Both the position numbers and the translations under genes were made by a program. From Thiohalocapsa sp. PB-PSB1 (lineage in GTDB: Bacteria > Pseudomonadota > Gammaproteobacteria > Chromatiales > Chromatiaceae): a stretch of 64,000 nt of DNA. The notes under the pieces were generated by a model, which made no database searches, had not been told where the DNA came from, and saw nothing but the letters and a program-made list of their open reading frames with translations. The DNA is taken from positions 5,580,001 to 5,644,000 of the forward strand of contig CP050890.1 of the NCBI GenBank assembly GCA_016745215.1, given 5' to 3'. Below, in pieces: positions 1 to 10,000 of this stretch (positions are counted from its first letter, which is position 1; the number at the start of each line of letters is the position of its first letter).

Positions 1-7
1 TCTTTTG

Positions 8-781
8 TCATCCCGGTCGACAGGCCTCGGTCGTGGTATTGACAGCGTCACTGTAGTAGGCGCGAAGGTCGGCCAGTGCATTGAAATCCAGATCGGCAAC
101 CAGGAGTCCCTCGGTATGCGCGATCCGATGCCGGACTCCGAGCGGGTGACAGATCATGGACTCGGACAGGGTATCGTCTGCCACAGCGTCACAGAGCACA
201 AAATACAGCACGTTTTCAAACGCCCGGGCCAATGGCAATGCACGCAAGGGCTCCGCATCCAGCTCGGCATCGACCAGCCGACTGGGGCAGAGAACCAATT
301 CCGCGCCTCCCGCGGCCAACGCGGCGACAGTGTTTGCAAAGGCCATATCCCAACAGCAGACGATCCCCAGCCGGCAGACTCCGATATCGATCACCCGCGC
401 TGGCGCCATGCCGGCGCAAAAGAACTGCCGCTCGCGCCTCCACAGATGGATCTTGTCATAGCGCTCGCGTATCTCCCCATCGGGTCCGATCAGCAGGATG
501 CTGTTGCGCCTTGTCTTCCGATCGCCGGATTCTGCACCAATCACGGCCCAAATCCGTTGCTCCAGGCAGGCCGTGCGCAGCGCCGCGATGGGCTGGTCGA
601 GGTTGACCCAATGCTCGATCACCGGATTCAGGCAATATTCGGGAAAGCAGATCAGCTGCGCGCCAACATTGCTCGCCTCGTTGATGCGCTCGAGCAAATG
701 TGCCAGATTGCGCTCGGGATCGCTCCCGATCCGCAAGGATGCCACGGCCATGCGCAGGCGCCGTTGCGGAGTTCCAGCCAT
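8..781 (-). CDS. Carbon-nitrogen hydrolase (nitrilase superfamily)
   Basis: A 257-residue protein of the nitrilase/amidase superfamily, which hydrolyses C-N bonds in nitriles, amides or carbamoyl groups in the cytoplasm. The Glu-Lys-Cys triad is visible as E48 in FPEYC, K110 in YDKIHL and C143 in CCWD. Length fits the family (about 260-280 residues). The ATG lies 3 bp after the stop of the upstream dehydratase gene, so the two are almost certainly co-transcribed. The exact substrate cannot be read from the sequence. Beta-ureidopropionase and omega-amidase are relatives, and a link to the nearby beta-alanine/amidinotransferase genes is only inference. The stop codon lies at 8-10, so the gene is complete. 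Confidence 0.88.
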   Translation of the reverse strand: MAGTPQRRLRMAVASLRIGSDPERNLAHLLERINEASNVGAQLICFPEYCLNPVIEHWVNLDQPIAALRTACLEQRIWAVIGAESGDRKTRRNSILLIGPDGEIRERYDKIHLWRRERQFFCAGMAPARVIDIGVCRLGIVCCWDMAFANTVAALAAGGAELVLCPSRLVDAELDAEPLRALPLARAFENVLYFVLCDAVADDTLSESMICHPLGVRHRIAHTEGLLVADLDFNALADLRAYYSDAVNTTTEACRPG

Positions 782-784
782 GGA

Positions 785-1753
785 TCAGCCCGCTCGAAGG
801 CGCGACAATAATGTGCGGTCCAGGTTGGCACCGCACAGCAACAATGCCACCGTTCTGCCCTTGAACCGGTCTGGACATTGGCGCAATGCAGCGAGCGCCA
901 GTGCGCCCGATCCTTCGACGACGATGCCATACTGTTCGTCGAGCAGCAGCATTGCATGCGCAATCTCCGCTTCGCTGACCAGGATGTAATCGTCCACCGC
1001 ATCACGGCAGAACGGGAAGGTGATCGCGCCTTGCTCGACCCCCCCTGCCGTGGCGTCGGACAATGTGGGCAAGGATGGGATCTGCAGGATTTCGCCAGCC
1101 CGGACCGACAGGGCCATGATCGCCGAGTGCTCTGGCTGCACGCCGATCACCTGGCAATGCGGTTCCACCAACCGCAGATAGCAGGCGATACCACCGATTA
1201 AACCGCCACCACCCACGGGTACCAGGATCGCATCCAGCCGTTCTCCGATGGCGTCGAGTTGCTGCAGAACCTCGCGAACGATGGTTGCCTGCGCGATCAT
1301 CGCATCCCTTTCGTTATAGGGCGAGCGAAAGCTAACATTATGCTCTGCAGCAAAGGCGCGGGCCGCGACCTCGGCCTCGACGATATCGTCGCCGCTGAAG
1401 ATCACCTCGATCGGATGTTGCCGGATGATTTCGACCTTATGCGGTCTGACACTGCTGGGCAGAAAAACGGTGCCGGGAATGCCCAGTTCATGCATGGCCC
1501 AGGACATCGAGATGCCGTTGTTGCCGGTGGACACGGTGACAACATGCCGTCTCTGCTCCGGCGTCAATTGCGACAGCATGAAATAGGCACTGCGCGCCTT
1601 GCAGCAGTTTGTCAGCTGCAGATTCTCCTGCTTCATAAAAACCCGTGCGCCGACCTCTTGACCCAGCTCGAGCGCCGGGGTCAACGGCGTGTCCCGAATC
1701 ACACCGGACAGAACCTGTGCAGCCTGTTTGGTGCTTTCGGCAAACTCAATCAT
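785..1753 (-). CDS. PLP-dependent threonine/serine dehydratase family protein
   Basis: A 322-residue fold-type II PLP enzyme of the threonine/serine dehydratase group. Such enzymes eliminate water from Ser or Thr to give a 2-oxoacid and ammonia; some relatives racemise or eliminate other beta-substituted amino acids. The Schiff-base lysine is K52 in QLTNCCKARSA, where family members usually read TGSFKxRGA; that loop is therefore atypical. The phosphate-binding glycine loop is VGGGGLIGG, and GNNG in STGNNG matches the usual GNH/NQ substrate loop. The ATG at 1753 has an AAGGT-like ribosome site just upstream; a longer in-frame extension to 2068 overlaps the ATPase gene and is less likely. It is the middle gene of a leftward set. 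The altered active-site loop makes a non-standard substrate possible. Confidence 0.85.
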   Translation of the reverse strand: MIEFAESTKQAAQVLSGVIRDTPLTPALELGQEVGARVFMKQENLQLTNCCKARSAYFMLSQLTPEQRRHVVTVSTGNNGISMSWAMHELGIPGTVFLPSSVRPHKVEIIRQHPIEVIFSGDDIVEAEVAARAFAAEHNVSFRSPYNERDAMIAQATIVREVLQQLDAIGERLDAILVPVGGGGLIGGIACYLRLVEPHCQVIGVQPEHSAIMALSVRAGEILQIPSLPTLSDATAGGVEQGAITFPFCRDAVDDYILVSEAEIAHAMLLLDEQYGIVVEGSGALALAALRQCPDRFKGRTVALLLCGANLDRTLLSRLRAG

Positions 1754-1874
1754 GTCTGATACCTTAAAGTGGCGTCGAGTTGATGGGCGGCCTGCTGGCT
1801 TATTCGCAGTGGCCATTGTTGGCAGGCCGCAATGCCCTTGTGAAGGCGAGCCGCCGATCAGTCGATAGAATACC

Positions 1875-4205
1875 TCAATTGCCATCACTGGCTTGGTTGA
1901 ATCCGTTTGCTCTGCCAAAGGCAATGTTCTCTTTGCCAAATGCCGGGCGCGGTGTGCCCGCTCGCGCGCCAGCCAGTCTGCTACCCTTGTCCGCGGCAAC
2001 GCGTTCGAGTTGCTTGAACCGGCGCCTGCGCCCCTCGCTTTGCAACGGCATTGCGGCGGCAATGCCATCCTGGTTTCCAGTCTTGTTAGGTGCTAATGTA
2101 ACAGGACGCAGGGCGTTGCCGATGCCGGCCCAAAGACTCAGCTCGAACAGCACCGCTGCGCCGAGCACTCCGAGATGCAAGAATAGCACGCCACCCCAGA
2201 TGGCAAACACCGGCAATGTCGCAATCGACAGGCCACGCGCGAAGTTGCGCTCCAGGCCCTCGGCCAGTTCGAACAGGGCGGGAAGCTGGCGCAGGGTGCC
2301 GTCGATCAAGACGATTTGTGCCGTATCGGTCGCAATCCGGGTCGCGCCGGTCAACGAAACAGACACATTTGCCTTCTTTAAGGCAATGGAATCGTTGATG
2401 CCGTCGCCGACAAAGCAGACCGAGCGACCCTGATGCTGCAGCTGCTCGATCAGTGCAGCTTTGTCGGCGGGCAATGTATCGGCATGATAATCGGCAACCT
2501 CCAGGGTCTGTGCCAGCCGACGGGTGGGCGCCTCCTGGTCCCCCGAGATGATGTAGGGCTTCAGACCACGACGGCGCAATGCGGCCAATACCTCAGCTGC
2601 TTCCGGGCGCAATCTGGCCTCCAGCTCGATTGCGCCGGCCAGTCGACCATCCACGGCAAGCATAACCATGGCACGCCCCTGGTCGCGCGCCTCGCGTTGC
2701 CGGGCCAGTGCCTCCGGCGGCAGCGCAACGCCGCTTTGGAGCATAAACCGCTCGCTACCCAGTTGCACCAATTCGCCCTGGACTCGGGCCTGAATGCCGA
2801 AGCCGAGTTCGCACTGGGGCTCGGAAATGGATGGCAACCACAGTTCTCGCGACGCCGCATGGGCGAGAATCGCGCGCGCCACCGGATGGGACTGGCGCTG
2901 CTCGACCGCGGCGGCCAAGGTCAACAGGTCATCCTCGCCGCGGTTGCCGAAGGCATCGATGCCGACCACCTGCTGCTCGTCCAGCGTCAGGGTGCCGGAT
3001 TTGTCGAACACGACCGTGTCGATCGAGTTCAACAGCTCCAGCGAGCGCCCGTCCTTGATTAAAATACCGGCGCGGGCGGCACGGTTCAGATAGTTGAGCA
3101 ACGCGATCGGACCGCTGATCCGCAGACTGATCCCGAGCATGGTGCTGGCAATGGCGACCATGGCTTGATAGCCGACGGTCAGACCGGCAAAGCCAGCGAC
3201 CAGAAAGGTCGGCAGCACTGAACTGTCGGCAAACTGTTCGGCCCTGGTGGTGACCGCAAGCTGATAGCTGGCGGTGTTGTTCAGTAACTCGCCGATCTTG
3301 GCCGCCACGGTCTCGGCACCGGTCCGATCGGCATGGATATGCAGCAAGCCTGCCAGAACCAACGTGGATGCCAGCACCTGATCGCCGATGCCCTTGTCGG
3401 CCGGCTGCGCCTCGCCGGTCAGTCGGTGTTGATCGACGCTGGCATTGCCCTGGATGATCTTGCCATCGATCGGGATCATCTCGCCGGCATGCACGACCAC
3501 GGTGTCGCCGATCTTCAGATGCTCGAACGCAATTTCCAACTCGGCACCATCGACCGCGACCCAGACCGTCTGCGGGTGCTGGCCGAAGGCGTCGGCAAGT
3601 CCCTTCTGCGAGCGATCTTCTGCGATGGACGAGATCTTGCCGCCAAGCGTATTCAATACAAACAGGCCCGCGCCCAGCACATAGTAACCGCCGAGCCACA
3701 GGACTGTTTGATAGAAGGCATTGAGTAGCGCAAGCGAGAGCCGCCGCTGCTGTAGCAGGGTGCGAAACGCGAGCACGAATTCTCCGCGGACCAGATAAGC
3801 AGCCATTGGCAGGCATACCAACGCGCGCGGCCAAAACGCCAGGGGCAGGGAAACGATGCTGACAGCCAGCAACAGCGTCGAGTAGGCCAATCGCAGGTTT
3901 TTCGCCCGCTCTTCATCCCCGATCTCCAGTTGGTCGGACTGTCCGGCCAGCTCGCGCAATTGACGCTGCCGGGTCTGGCCGAGCAGCGGATCGATATGGA
4001 CTCGAATCATCCTGTGTAGCTGCAATTCCCAGGCGCCGGGTTTATTCTGCCCAGCCTCGGAGCGCGCGCGCCCTGGACCAGGATCGGCGGCAATCGCCGC
4101 CTGCTTGAGCCGGCGTATACCTTGCCTGCGCTTGATCCTCAGAGCGGGTGTGATGACAATGAGGCCGGCGGGGGCGAGCGCGAGTGCTGAGATCGGGATA
4201 GACAT
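1875..4205 (-). CDS. P-type ATPase lacking the CPC metal motif
   Basis: A 776-residue integral membrane P-type ATPase of P1B architecture: N-terminal membrane segments, an actuator domain with TGEAQP, the phosphorylation site as DKSGTLT (D401; DKTGTLT is usual), and the hinge motif VGDGIND. The family's transmembrane CPC/SPC motif is replaced by RISGPIALLNYL, so the soft-metal ligands are missing although the catalytic core is intact. It also lacks an N-terminal CxxC heavy-metal domain. The transported ion is unknown. An ATG at 4205 begins MSIPIS; a 28-residue longer start at 4289 is possible, and neither has a clear ribosome site. It is the first gene of the leftward set and diverges from the adenylation gene across an IS-disrupted intergenic region. 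Its C-terminal about 70 residues are basic and low in complexity. Confidence 0.85.
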   Translation of the reverse strand: MSIPISALALAPAGLIVITPALRIKRRQGIRRLKQAAIAADPGPGRARSEAGQNKPGAWELQLHRMIRVHIDPLLGQTRQRQLRELAGQSDQLEIGDEERAKNLRLAYSTLLLAVSIVSLPLAFWPRALVCLPMAAYLVRGEFVLAFRTLLQQRRLSLALLNAFYQTVLWLGGYYVLGAGLFVLNTLGGKISSIAEDRSQKGLADAFGQHPQTVWVAVDGAELEIAFEHLKIGDTVVVHAGEMIPIDGKIIQGNASVDQHRLTGEAQPADKGIGDQVLASTLVLAGLLHIHADRTGAETVAAKIGELLNNTASYQLAVTTRAEQFADSSVLPTFLVAGFAGLTVGYQAMVAIASTMLGISLRISGPIALLNYLNRAARAGILIKDGRSLELLNSIDTVVFDKSGTLTLDEQQVVGIDAFGNRGEDDLLTLAAAVEQRQSHPVARAILAHAASRELWLPSISEPQCELGFGIQARVQGELVQLGSERFMLQSGVALPPEALARQREARDQGRAMVMLAVDGRLAGAIELEARLRPEAAEVLAALRRRGLKPYIISGDQEAPTRRLAQTLEVADYHADTLPADKAALIEQLQHQGRSVCFVGDGINDSIALKKANVSVSLTGATRIATDTAQIVLIDGTLRQLPALFELAEGLERNFARGLSIATLPVFAIWGGVLFLHLGVLGAAVLFELSLWAGIGNALRPVTLAPNKTGNQDGIAAAMPLQSEGRRRRFKQLERVAADKGSRLAGARAGTPRPAFGKENIAFGRANGFNQASDGN

Positions 4206-4316
4206 GGGTACTCTGAGCTGCTTGGTCTTGTATCTGCTGGGGGCTTGTATCTGTCGGAGGCTTGCTTCTGTTTCGCAAACGATCAGCATACGAGAACGCG
4301 ATGCCGGAAGTTTAGC

Positions 4317-4587
4317 CCATATGGCCGTGGTGGCACAGGGCTCTGGGTAGAAGGCTCTGGATAGTACTCTGAGAATGCCAAGAGTTTATCTGGAACGGCC
4401 TAGGGATTGCATTGCCGAACCTGATTGCGCGTGCGAACATTAGAATTTCGGGAGAAGTAGACTAAAACTACGATTATTGTGGCCGCGGACGTCTTGCTCC
4501 CAAACGTCCCGATCCCAATTATTCCGATATTAATCGTCCAGATTCCGGACCACCCCAGCTCAATCCCCATTTTCCACAGGCACCATG
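4317..4587 (+). repeat. Duplicated promoter region, copy 1
   Basis: This stretch aligns with 6785-7011, upstream of the adenylation gene, in the same orientation. Shared blocks include CCATAT, GAATGCCAAGA, GGATTGCATTGCC, GTCTTGCTCCCAA and CAGATTCCGGACCACCCCAG. The match runs up to the ATG, after which sequence from the IS630 remnant takes over. The copies differ by substitutions and by indels (271 against 227 bp). This copy now lies between the P-type ATPase start and IS debris, and no longer leads into a host gene on the plus strand. Confidence 0.8.
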
Positions 4588-4634
4588 ATCGCTTTTGAAC
4601 AGCTCAGTGATACCATGAGTTAACCCCTGTTGAT
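4583..4634 (-). mobile_element. IS630-family remnant, transposase-start end
   Basis: The reverse complement matches the start-codon region of the intact IS630-family element at 13565-13620, including CATGGTATCA and GAGCTGTTCAAAAGCGATCATGG. The rest of that transposase is deleted. The other piece of the same left end lies at 6193-6299, so an IS4-family element has split this copy. Confidence 0.85.
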
Positions 4635-6192
4635 CAACCCTTTCAAGGTGACTACTCACGCGGTGTCTTCCCCTTGAGCAATTTCGCTGTCGAAACCTGA
4701 GGGTGGTTGGACTATCGATTTCGCTTCGGCGGTGGTTTTTTCGGTCCCCGACGGCTCTTTTTGAACTTTGCCAGATTGACGTTGGAGGCCAATTGCAAGT
4801 ACATCTGCGCGAATTCGGCGAGCGACATGGTTCGAAAGACGGTCCATTCCTGTTCCGGAATGGCAACCGTCATGCCGTCATAGGTTCGAGCGATATTCCC
4901 GGCTAAATAGTAGCCGGAAAGGTCGTTGGCGATGGTTTCTTCACCGTGTATCGTGCGTAACGCGGCTTTGACCACGGCCAATGCGTTGTAGGCGACCAGC
5001 GCAACGCAAAAACCGAACAGTGCGGCTTTCGGGTAGCCCAGCGTATTGATCTCGGAATGCAGATGCGCCTCGAGCTCTTGGAACATGGTTTCGATACGCC
5101 AGCGCTTGCGGTACATGTCGGCGACGAGCTTGGCATCGGCCGCCGATTTCGGCAGATTCGTCAGCAGCAAGCGTTCGGTTTCCCCGTCGCGCGTAGCCTG
5201 TTTCAGGCAGACTTTGATGCGACGATAGCGCTGGACTTCGCCCTCGTCGTCGACGAGCTCGATGCGCTGCTCGTAGACCTTTCCGGACTCGGTACTGCCG
5301 ATCTTTCGCCACGGACTCTGCACGCTAAAGGCCAGTCCCTTATGTTCGCGACAAACGAAATAACCTTTCCGGTCGGCAATCCCGAGCAGAAAGCTGCGCA
5401 CGCAGAAGTTGCGATCCATGATCCAGACGTCATGTTCCCGCACCGTCGGCAACACATCTGCGAACAGCGAGTGCGCTTGGGCGTGACCGTGTTCGCAAGG
5501 AAACACATCCGTGGCCATCTCCAACAACGGATCGTAAACGACCAGCGATTTTCCCGGCAAGGCTCCGGCCTTGGTCTCTCTGAGCACCTCCAAGCGATGC
5601 TCCGTGGCCTCGATGCAGTTGCCGTCGAGGACTTTGATCCGATAGCCGGGCAGCCAAGGTGCGCACTGTCCGCCCATCTGTTCGACGATCGCGGCCTGTT
5701 CCCGCGCCGTGTCTCGAACCAACGCCGCCGAGGTCGTACTTTCCAGGCCGTTGAGTTTGTTGTACACCGAGGTGATCGAAACCCCGATCGACTCGCCTTG
5801 CTCTTTGTAGGCGGCGTTTATGGATGGGTGGGTTTTGAAGACCACTGCGCTCATCAAATTGAAAATCGTTGAGAACAACAACTCCCGGGTCTATTGATCC
5901 ACCGCCGTGCGCACAAACCAGGCATCGAGCTTGCTGGGGCTGAGTACCCGTTCCAATAGGGCCTGAACCATCACCGGCACGGGCCTTTGTTCCATGAACC
6001 GCTGGAAGATCTGGCTGAACATCATTACCTCTACCCCAAGAATACGATAAATGGGGTCGATGATCTCGGTTCGGCGGGTCTATGTCCAGTCCGCTCCGTT
6101 TCTCCACTGAAATTCGATGCGTTACGATGCGGTCAACCGCCACGCATATTATCTGCTGATTGTGTGGATAATTTCTGACCTTGAACGGGTTG
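4635..6192 (-). mobile_element. IS4-family insertion sequence with 11-bp target duplication
   Basis: A 1558-bp element bounded by imperfect inverted repeats: CAACCCTTTCAAGGTGA at the left, and the reverse complement of the right end CAACCCGTTCAAGGTCA. It is flanked by an 11-bp direct repeat CCCCTGTTGAT (4624-4634 and 6193-6203), a length usual for the IS4 family. The target is the 5' untranslated part of an IS630-family copy, whose uninterrupted form is seen near 13565. The transposase gene inside carries a nonsense codon. Confidence 0.88.
4712..6025 (-). pseudogene. IS4-family transposase with internal amber codon
   Basis: A DDE transposase of the IS4 family. The frame opens at ATG 6025 (MMFSQIFQRF), preceded by AGAGGTA, and is interrupted after 44 codons by TAG at 5891-5893. 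It then stays open for about 390 residues in the same frame. The catalytic core is recognisable: LDGNCIE (first Asp), IMDRNF (second Asp), and the Y-R-E region YRKRWRIETMF. The C-terminus is very basic (KKSRRGPKKPPPKRNR). A single substitution explains the stop, so the element may be inactive or movable only in trans. Re-initiation at a TTG near 5881 could give a shortened protein of doubtful function. Confidence 0.85.
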
Positions 6193-6299
6193 CCCCTGTT
6201 GATTTGGGCGTGTTTGTAGAGGTGTGGTAACCCTCGACTCTACCAAACAGCTGGCGGTTTTCGATGTGCCGCTGGAAACTAATTTTCTGAAAATCTATA
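6193..6299 (-). mobile_element. IS630-family remnant, terminal inverted repeat end
   Basis: The reverse complement reads TATAGATTTTCAG, then sequence closely matching 13470-13570 of the intact IS630-family element, including CCAGCTGTTTGGTA and CACGCCCAAATCAACAGG. It ends at the IS4-family insertion. With 4583-4634 it forms one disrupted IS630 left end whose transposase body has been lost. Confidence 0.88.
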
Positions 6300-6784
6300 G
6301 TGCTCCATCATCAGCCATTCCAGCGCCTCGGTTGAGTAGGGCGATAAGTCCGCAAGCTGGGCCTTGGCATCACCAATAAAGTCTTGATTGTGGGCATCGA
6401 TGACACTTGCAAGATCGACGGGGATTCCTCTCGTTGTCAGGTGTACGGGCGTCTACCCGGTCGGATAAAGAATGTTGGAGATCGGCGGTGCGCCTTGACG
6501 CTTGTATTCCGTAGCAAGGCTCGCGGACAAACAGGGCGCACGCTCCATGCGCCTTATACTCTTATCGCGCATGAAAGCGCACGATACGCGGATGTGTTGG
6601 GTCTGCCAAGCTTTCTGTTCGCATTTGCAAATCCAGAAGCGCCATTGGATAACAAAACGACTTGCCCGTGACTTTCCAGAGATATGGATAGCATGCACCT
6701 GGCTCTCTGCGCACTCTGTGCATCTTTGCTGTGATTTAGAGCTTGGATCATGGCGATAACGGATTTGGATAGCAGAGGCATAAT
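6300..6784 (+). other. Intergenic stretch, no gene recognised
   Basis: About 485 bp between the IS630 remnant and the second copy of the duplicated promoter. Several short open frames exist on both strands, but none has a family motif, ribosome site or consistent coding character. A minus-strand frame ending next to the IS630 terminus (DLSPYSTEALEWLMMEHY) looks protein-like and may be the tail of a gene cut by the IS; it is too short to identify. Confidence 0.5.
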
Positions 6785-7011
6785 CCATATGACCAGGGTT
6801 GGCACAGGACGCTGGGCAGAACTCTAGGGAATGCCAAGAATTTATCTGGCACAGCTTACGGATTGCATTGCCAAGCCCGCTCGCGTGTGCAAATATTAAG
6901 ACCTTGGGAGAGAAGACTGAAACTGCAATCGCGGCCTCGGATGTCTTGCTCCCAATCGTCCAGATTCCGGACCACCCCAGCTCAATCCCCATTTTCCATA
7001 GGCAACCATGT
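6785..7011 (+). promoter_or_regulatory. Upstream region of adenylation gene (repeat copy 2)
   Basis: This is the in-place copy of the duplicated segment also found at 4317-4587. It ends at the adenylation gene's ATG (7008). Only a weak ribosome site (TAGGCAACC) is visible. Conservation of discontinuous blocks between the two copies hints at regulatory content, but no operator or sigma-70 promoter can be assigned with confidence. Confidence 0.5.
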
Positions 7012-10000
7012 CCCTTGATTTCAACTCACCGGCAGCTCTGTTCGAGGCACAGGCCGCGCGGAGCCCCGAGCGGATCGCCGTGTCCTGCGGTCTGTACGAT
7101 ATCAGCTACCGGGAGCTGAATGCCAAGGCCAATCGGCTTGCGCACTTTCTCGCGCAGCATGGCATCGGACCAGAGCAGCTCGGCGCCGTTTACCTGGAGC
7201 GCTCCGTCGAGCTGATCATCACCTTGTTGGCCATCGCCAAGGCGGGGGGCGCCTATGTGCCGCTGGACACCAGCCTGCCCGCGCAGCGGATCGATGCAAT
7301 CCTCGATGACTGCCAGCCGAGGGTATTGATCACCAGAGGGGCTCCAAGGTTCGACATCGGCCATCGAGGCGCGAAACTGATCGACCTGGATGCGGATTGG
7401 CCTGTGATCGAGCGCCAGCCGCCGCACAATCCAGGCATCGAGGTCGATGCCGAAACACTGGCCTATGTCATCTATACCACCGGTCTGACCGGTCATCCGA
7501 AGGCCGTACAGGGGATCTGCCGGGGTATTGTCAATCGGCTCCGATTCGCCTGGGACCAATTCCCCTTTGAAGCCCAGGAGATCAGCTGTCAGCGTGTATC
7601 CATCAGCTTTGTCGATCACGTCGCCGAGCTCTTCGCGCCACTGCTCGCCGGCATCCGATTGGTGATCCTGCCCGGCCGCCAGGCCAACGACCCCGCTGAG
7701 CTGGTCACGGCCCTGGCGCGCAAGCACATCAGCCGGGTTGTCGTCGCCCCATCGCTGTTGCGCTCGATGCTCTGCGTGCGCAAGGACACCCTGTTCCATC
7801 TGCCGCACCTGCGCTATGTCTTCTGCAGCGGCGAAGCCCTATCCACCGCACTGGCCGGGCTCTTTCATCAGCGCGTCAAGCATACCCGGCTGATCAACGT
7901 CTACGGGGCGACCGAGACCAGCGCGGATGCGACCTGGTACGAGGTGCGGCGCTCGGATGTCGACCGCGTTTTCGCTTATTTCTCCCGGTCCGCCAGCATC
8001 GGCACATTAGCTGCCACAACGGGCGATGACGGGCTCGCGGTTGCGGGCGATATCACGGCTGCGAACGTGCCCGTGGACGCATTGGCGACACGCTTTCAGG
8101 GCACGCGTATGGCGGATTGTCCAAGGCCCCTGTCCAATTATCTGGACTGGCTGCACGAGCGGGTCCTGCCCTACTCCATCGATACCGCATCGCCGCGCTA
8201 TATCGGCCATATGACCTCTGCATTGCCGGATTTCGTGCATGATCTGAGCAAGCTGATTTCGGAGTTGAATCAGAACCTGGTCAAAATCGAGACCGCCAAG
8301 TCGGCGATCTTCATGGAACGCGAGGCGCTGGCGATGCTGCATCGCTGCTTTTATAATTTCACCGACGACCATTACGCAACCTATGTCCAGCAGAAAAACG
8401 CGAACCTGGGCCTGGTGACCAGCGGCGGAACCCTCTCCAACATCACCGCCCTGATGATCGCGCGCAACCGCGCCCTGGCAAAGCTCGCCGGCGATGCCGA
8501 CTGGTCGCACCAGAGCATCTACACCACCCTGCAGGCCAGCGGCTACCGCGACCTGGTAGTGCTCGGCTCGCGGCTGATGCACTATTCGATGAAAAAGGCC
8601 GCCTCCGTGCTCGGCCTCGGCATGCGCAATCTGCTGCATGTGGAATCGGCAGCCGACGGTGCCCTCGACACCGAGGATCTGCGCCGCAAACTCTCCTGGT
8701 GTCGGCAGGAGGGCCTGCTGGTGTTCGCCATCGTCGGCATCGCCGGGGCCACCGAAACCGGCCATATCGATCCCCTGGCACAGATGGCCGCTATCGCCGA
8801 GGCCAATGGCATCGACTTCCACGTCGATGCAGCCTGGGGCGGCAGTGGCCTGTTTTCGGCCCAGCATCGCGGACGCTTCGACGGTATCGAACGCGCCCAG
8901 TCGGTAACCTTCTGTGCCCATAAGCAGCTTTATCTGCCCCAGGGAATCAGTGTCTGCCTGTTCCGCGATCCACACGCCCTGGGCTACGGCGCCACCACGG
9001 CGGCCTATCAAGCCACGCCGGATTCCTATGATGTAGGACGCTTCAGCATCGAGGGCTCGCGTTCGGCCATGGCATTGTTGGTGCATGCCGCGCTCCAGGT
9101 AATTGGGCGCAAGGGCTACGAGGCCCTGTTCAATGCCAGCATGGACAAGGCGCGCTTCTTCGCCGACATCGTCGCCGCATTGGATTGCTTCGAGCTGCTG
9201 TTCGACCCACCGCTCAACATTGTCAACTACCGTTACATCCCCGCCGCCTACCGCGGGAAGCTCAAGGATGGAGCGCTGGATGCCTCCGACAACCAGGCCA
9301 TCAATGCGTTGAATCGACGCATCCAGGAGACGCAGTTCGAGCGCGGATCGAGCTTCGTCTCCAAGACCACATTGAGCAATACCCGCTATGGCGCGGACAA
9401 CCCGATTGTGGTGTTTCGGGTTGTGCTGGCCAATCCGTTGACGACACAATCGGATATTCATCAGGTCTTGGAAGACCAACTGGCGATCGCACGGGAGATT
9501 ACTGGCGATCACCCGGGTCCGGACGACAACCAACGCGCCACCGGTCTGTCGTTGGCCGACGCCTTTTCCGAGACCCTGGTGCTCAAGGAGATCCTGGGCG
9601 GGCCGATGATCCCGATCGGCAAGCCATTGCCGCATTGTCAGGTGCATATACTGGACGATCGCCAGCAGCCGGTCGCACCCGGCGCGATCGGTGAGCTTTA
9701 TATCGGCGGTGCCGCGGTGGCAAGGGGTTATCTGCATCCGCCTCGGGACGGCCGCGATCGCTTTATCGCCGACCCCTTCGCGTCACATCCCGGTGCGCGG
9801 CTGTTTCGCACCGGCGATCGCGGTCGCATACTCGAGGACGGCACGATCGAATACCGCGGCCGCAATGACGATTTAGTCAAGATCCATGGCTTTCCGGTTG
9901 AATTGTCCGAGCTGGAATCGGTGTTGCACGAAATTGCCCCGATCAAACACTGCGCGGTCATGGTGCGCGGCGACACCCACGGCGACCGTTTTCTTGTCGC

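Noticed and set aside
8007..9737. Minus-strand frame of about 575 codons opposite the adenylation/decarboxylase gene
   Set aside because: The plus strand encodes recognisable catalytic motifs throughout; the antisense frame has none.
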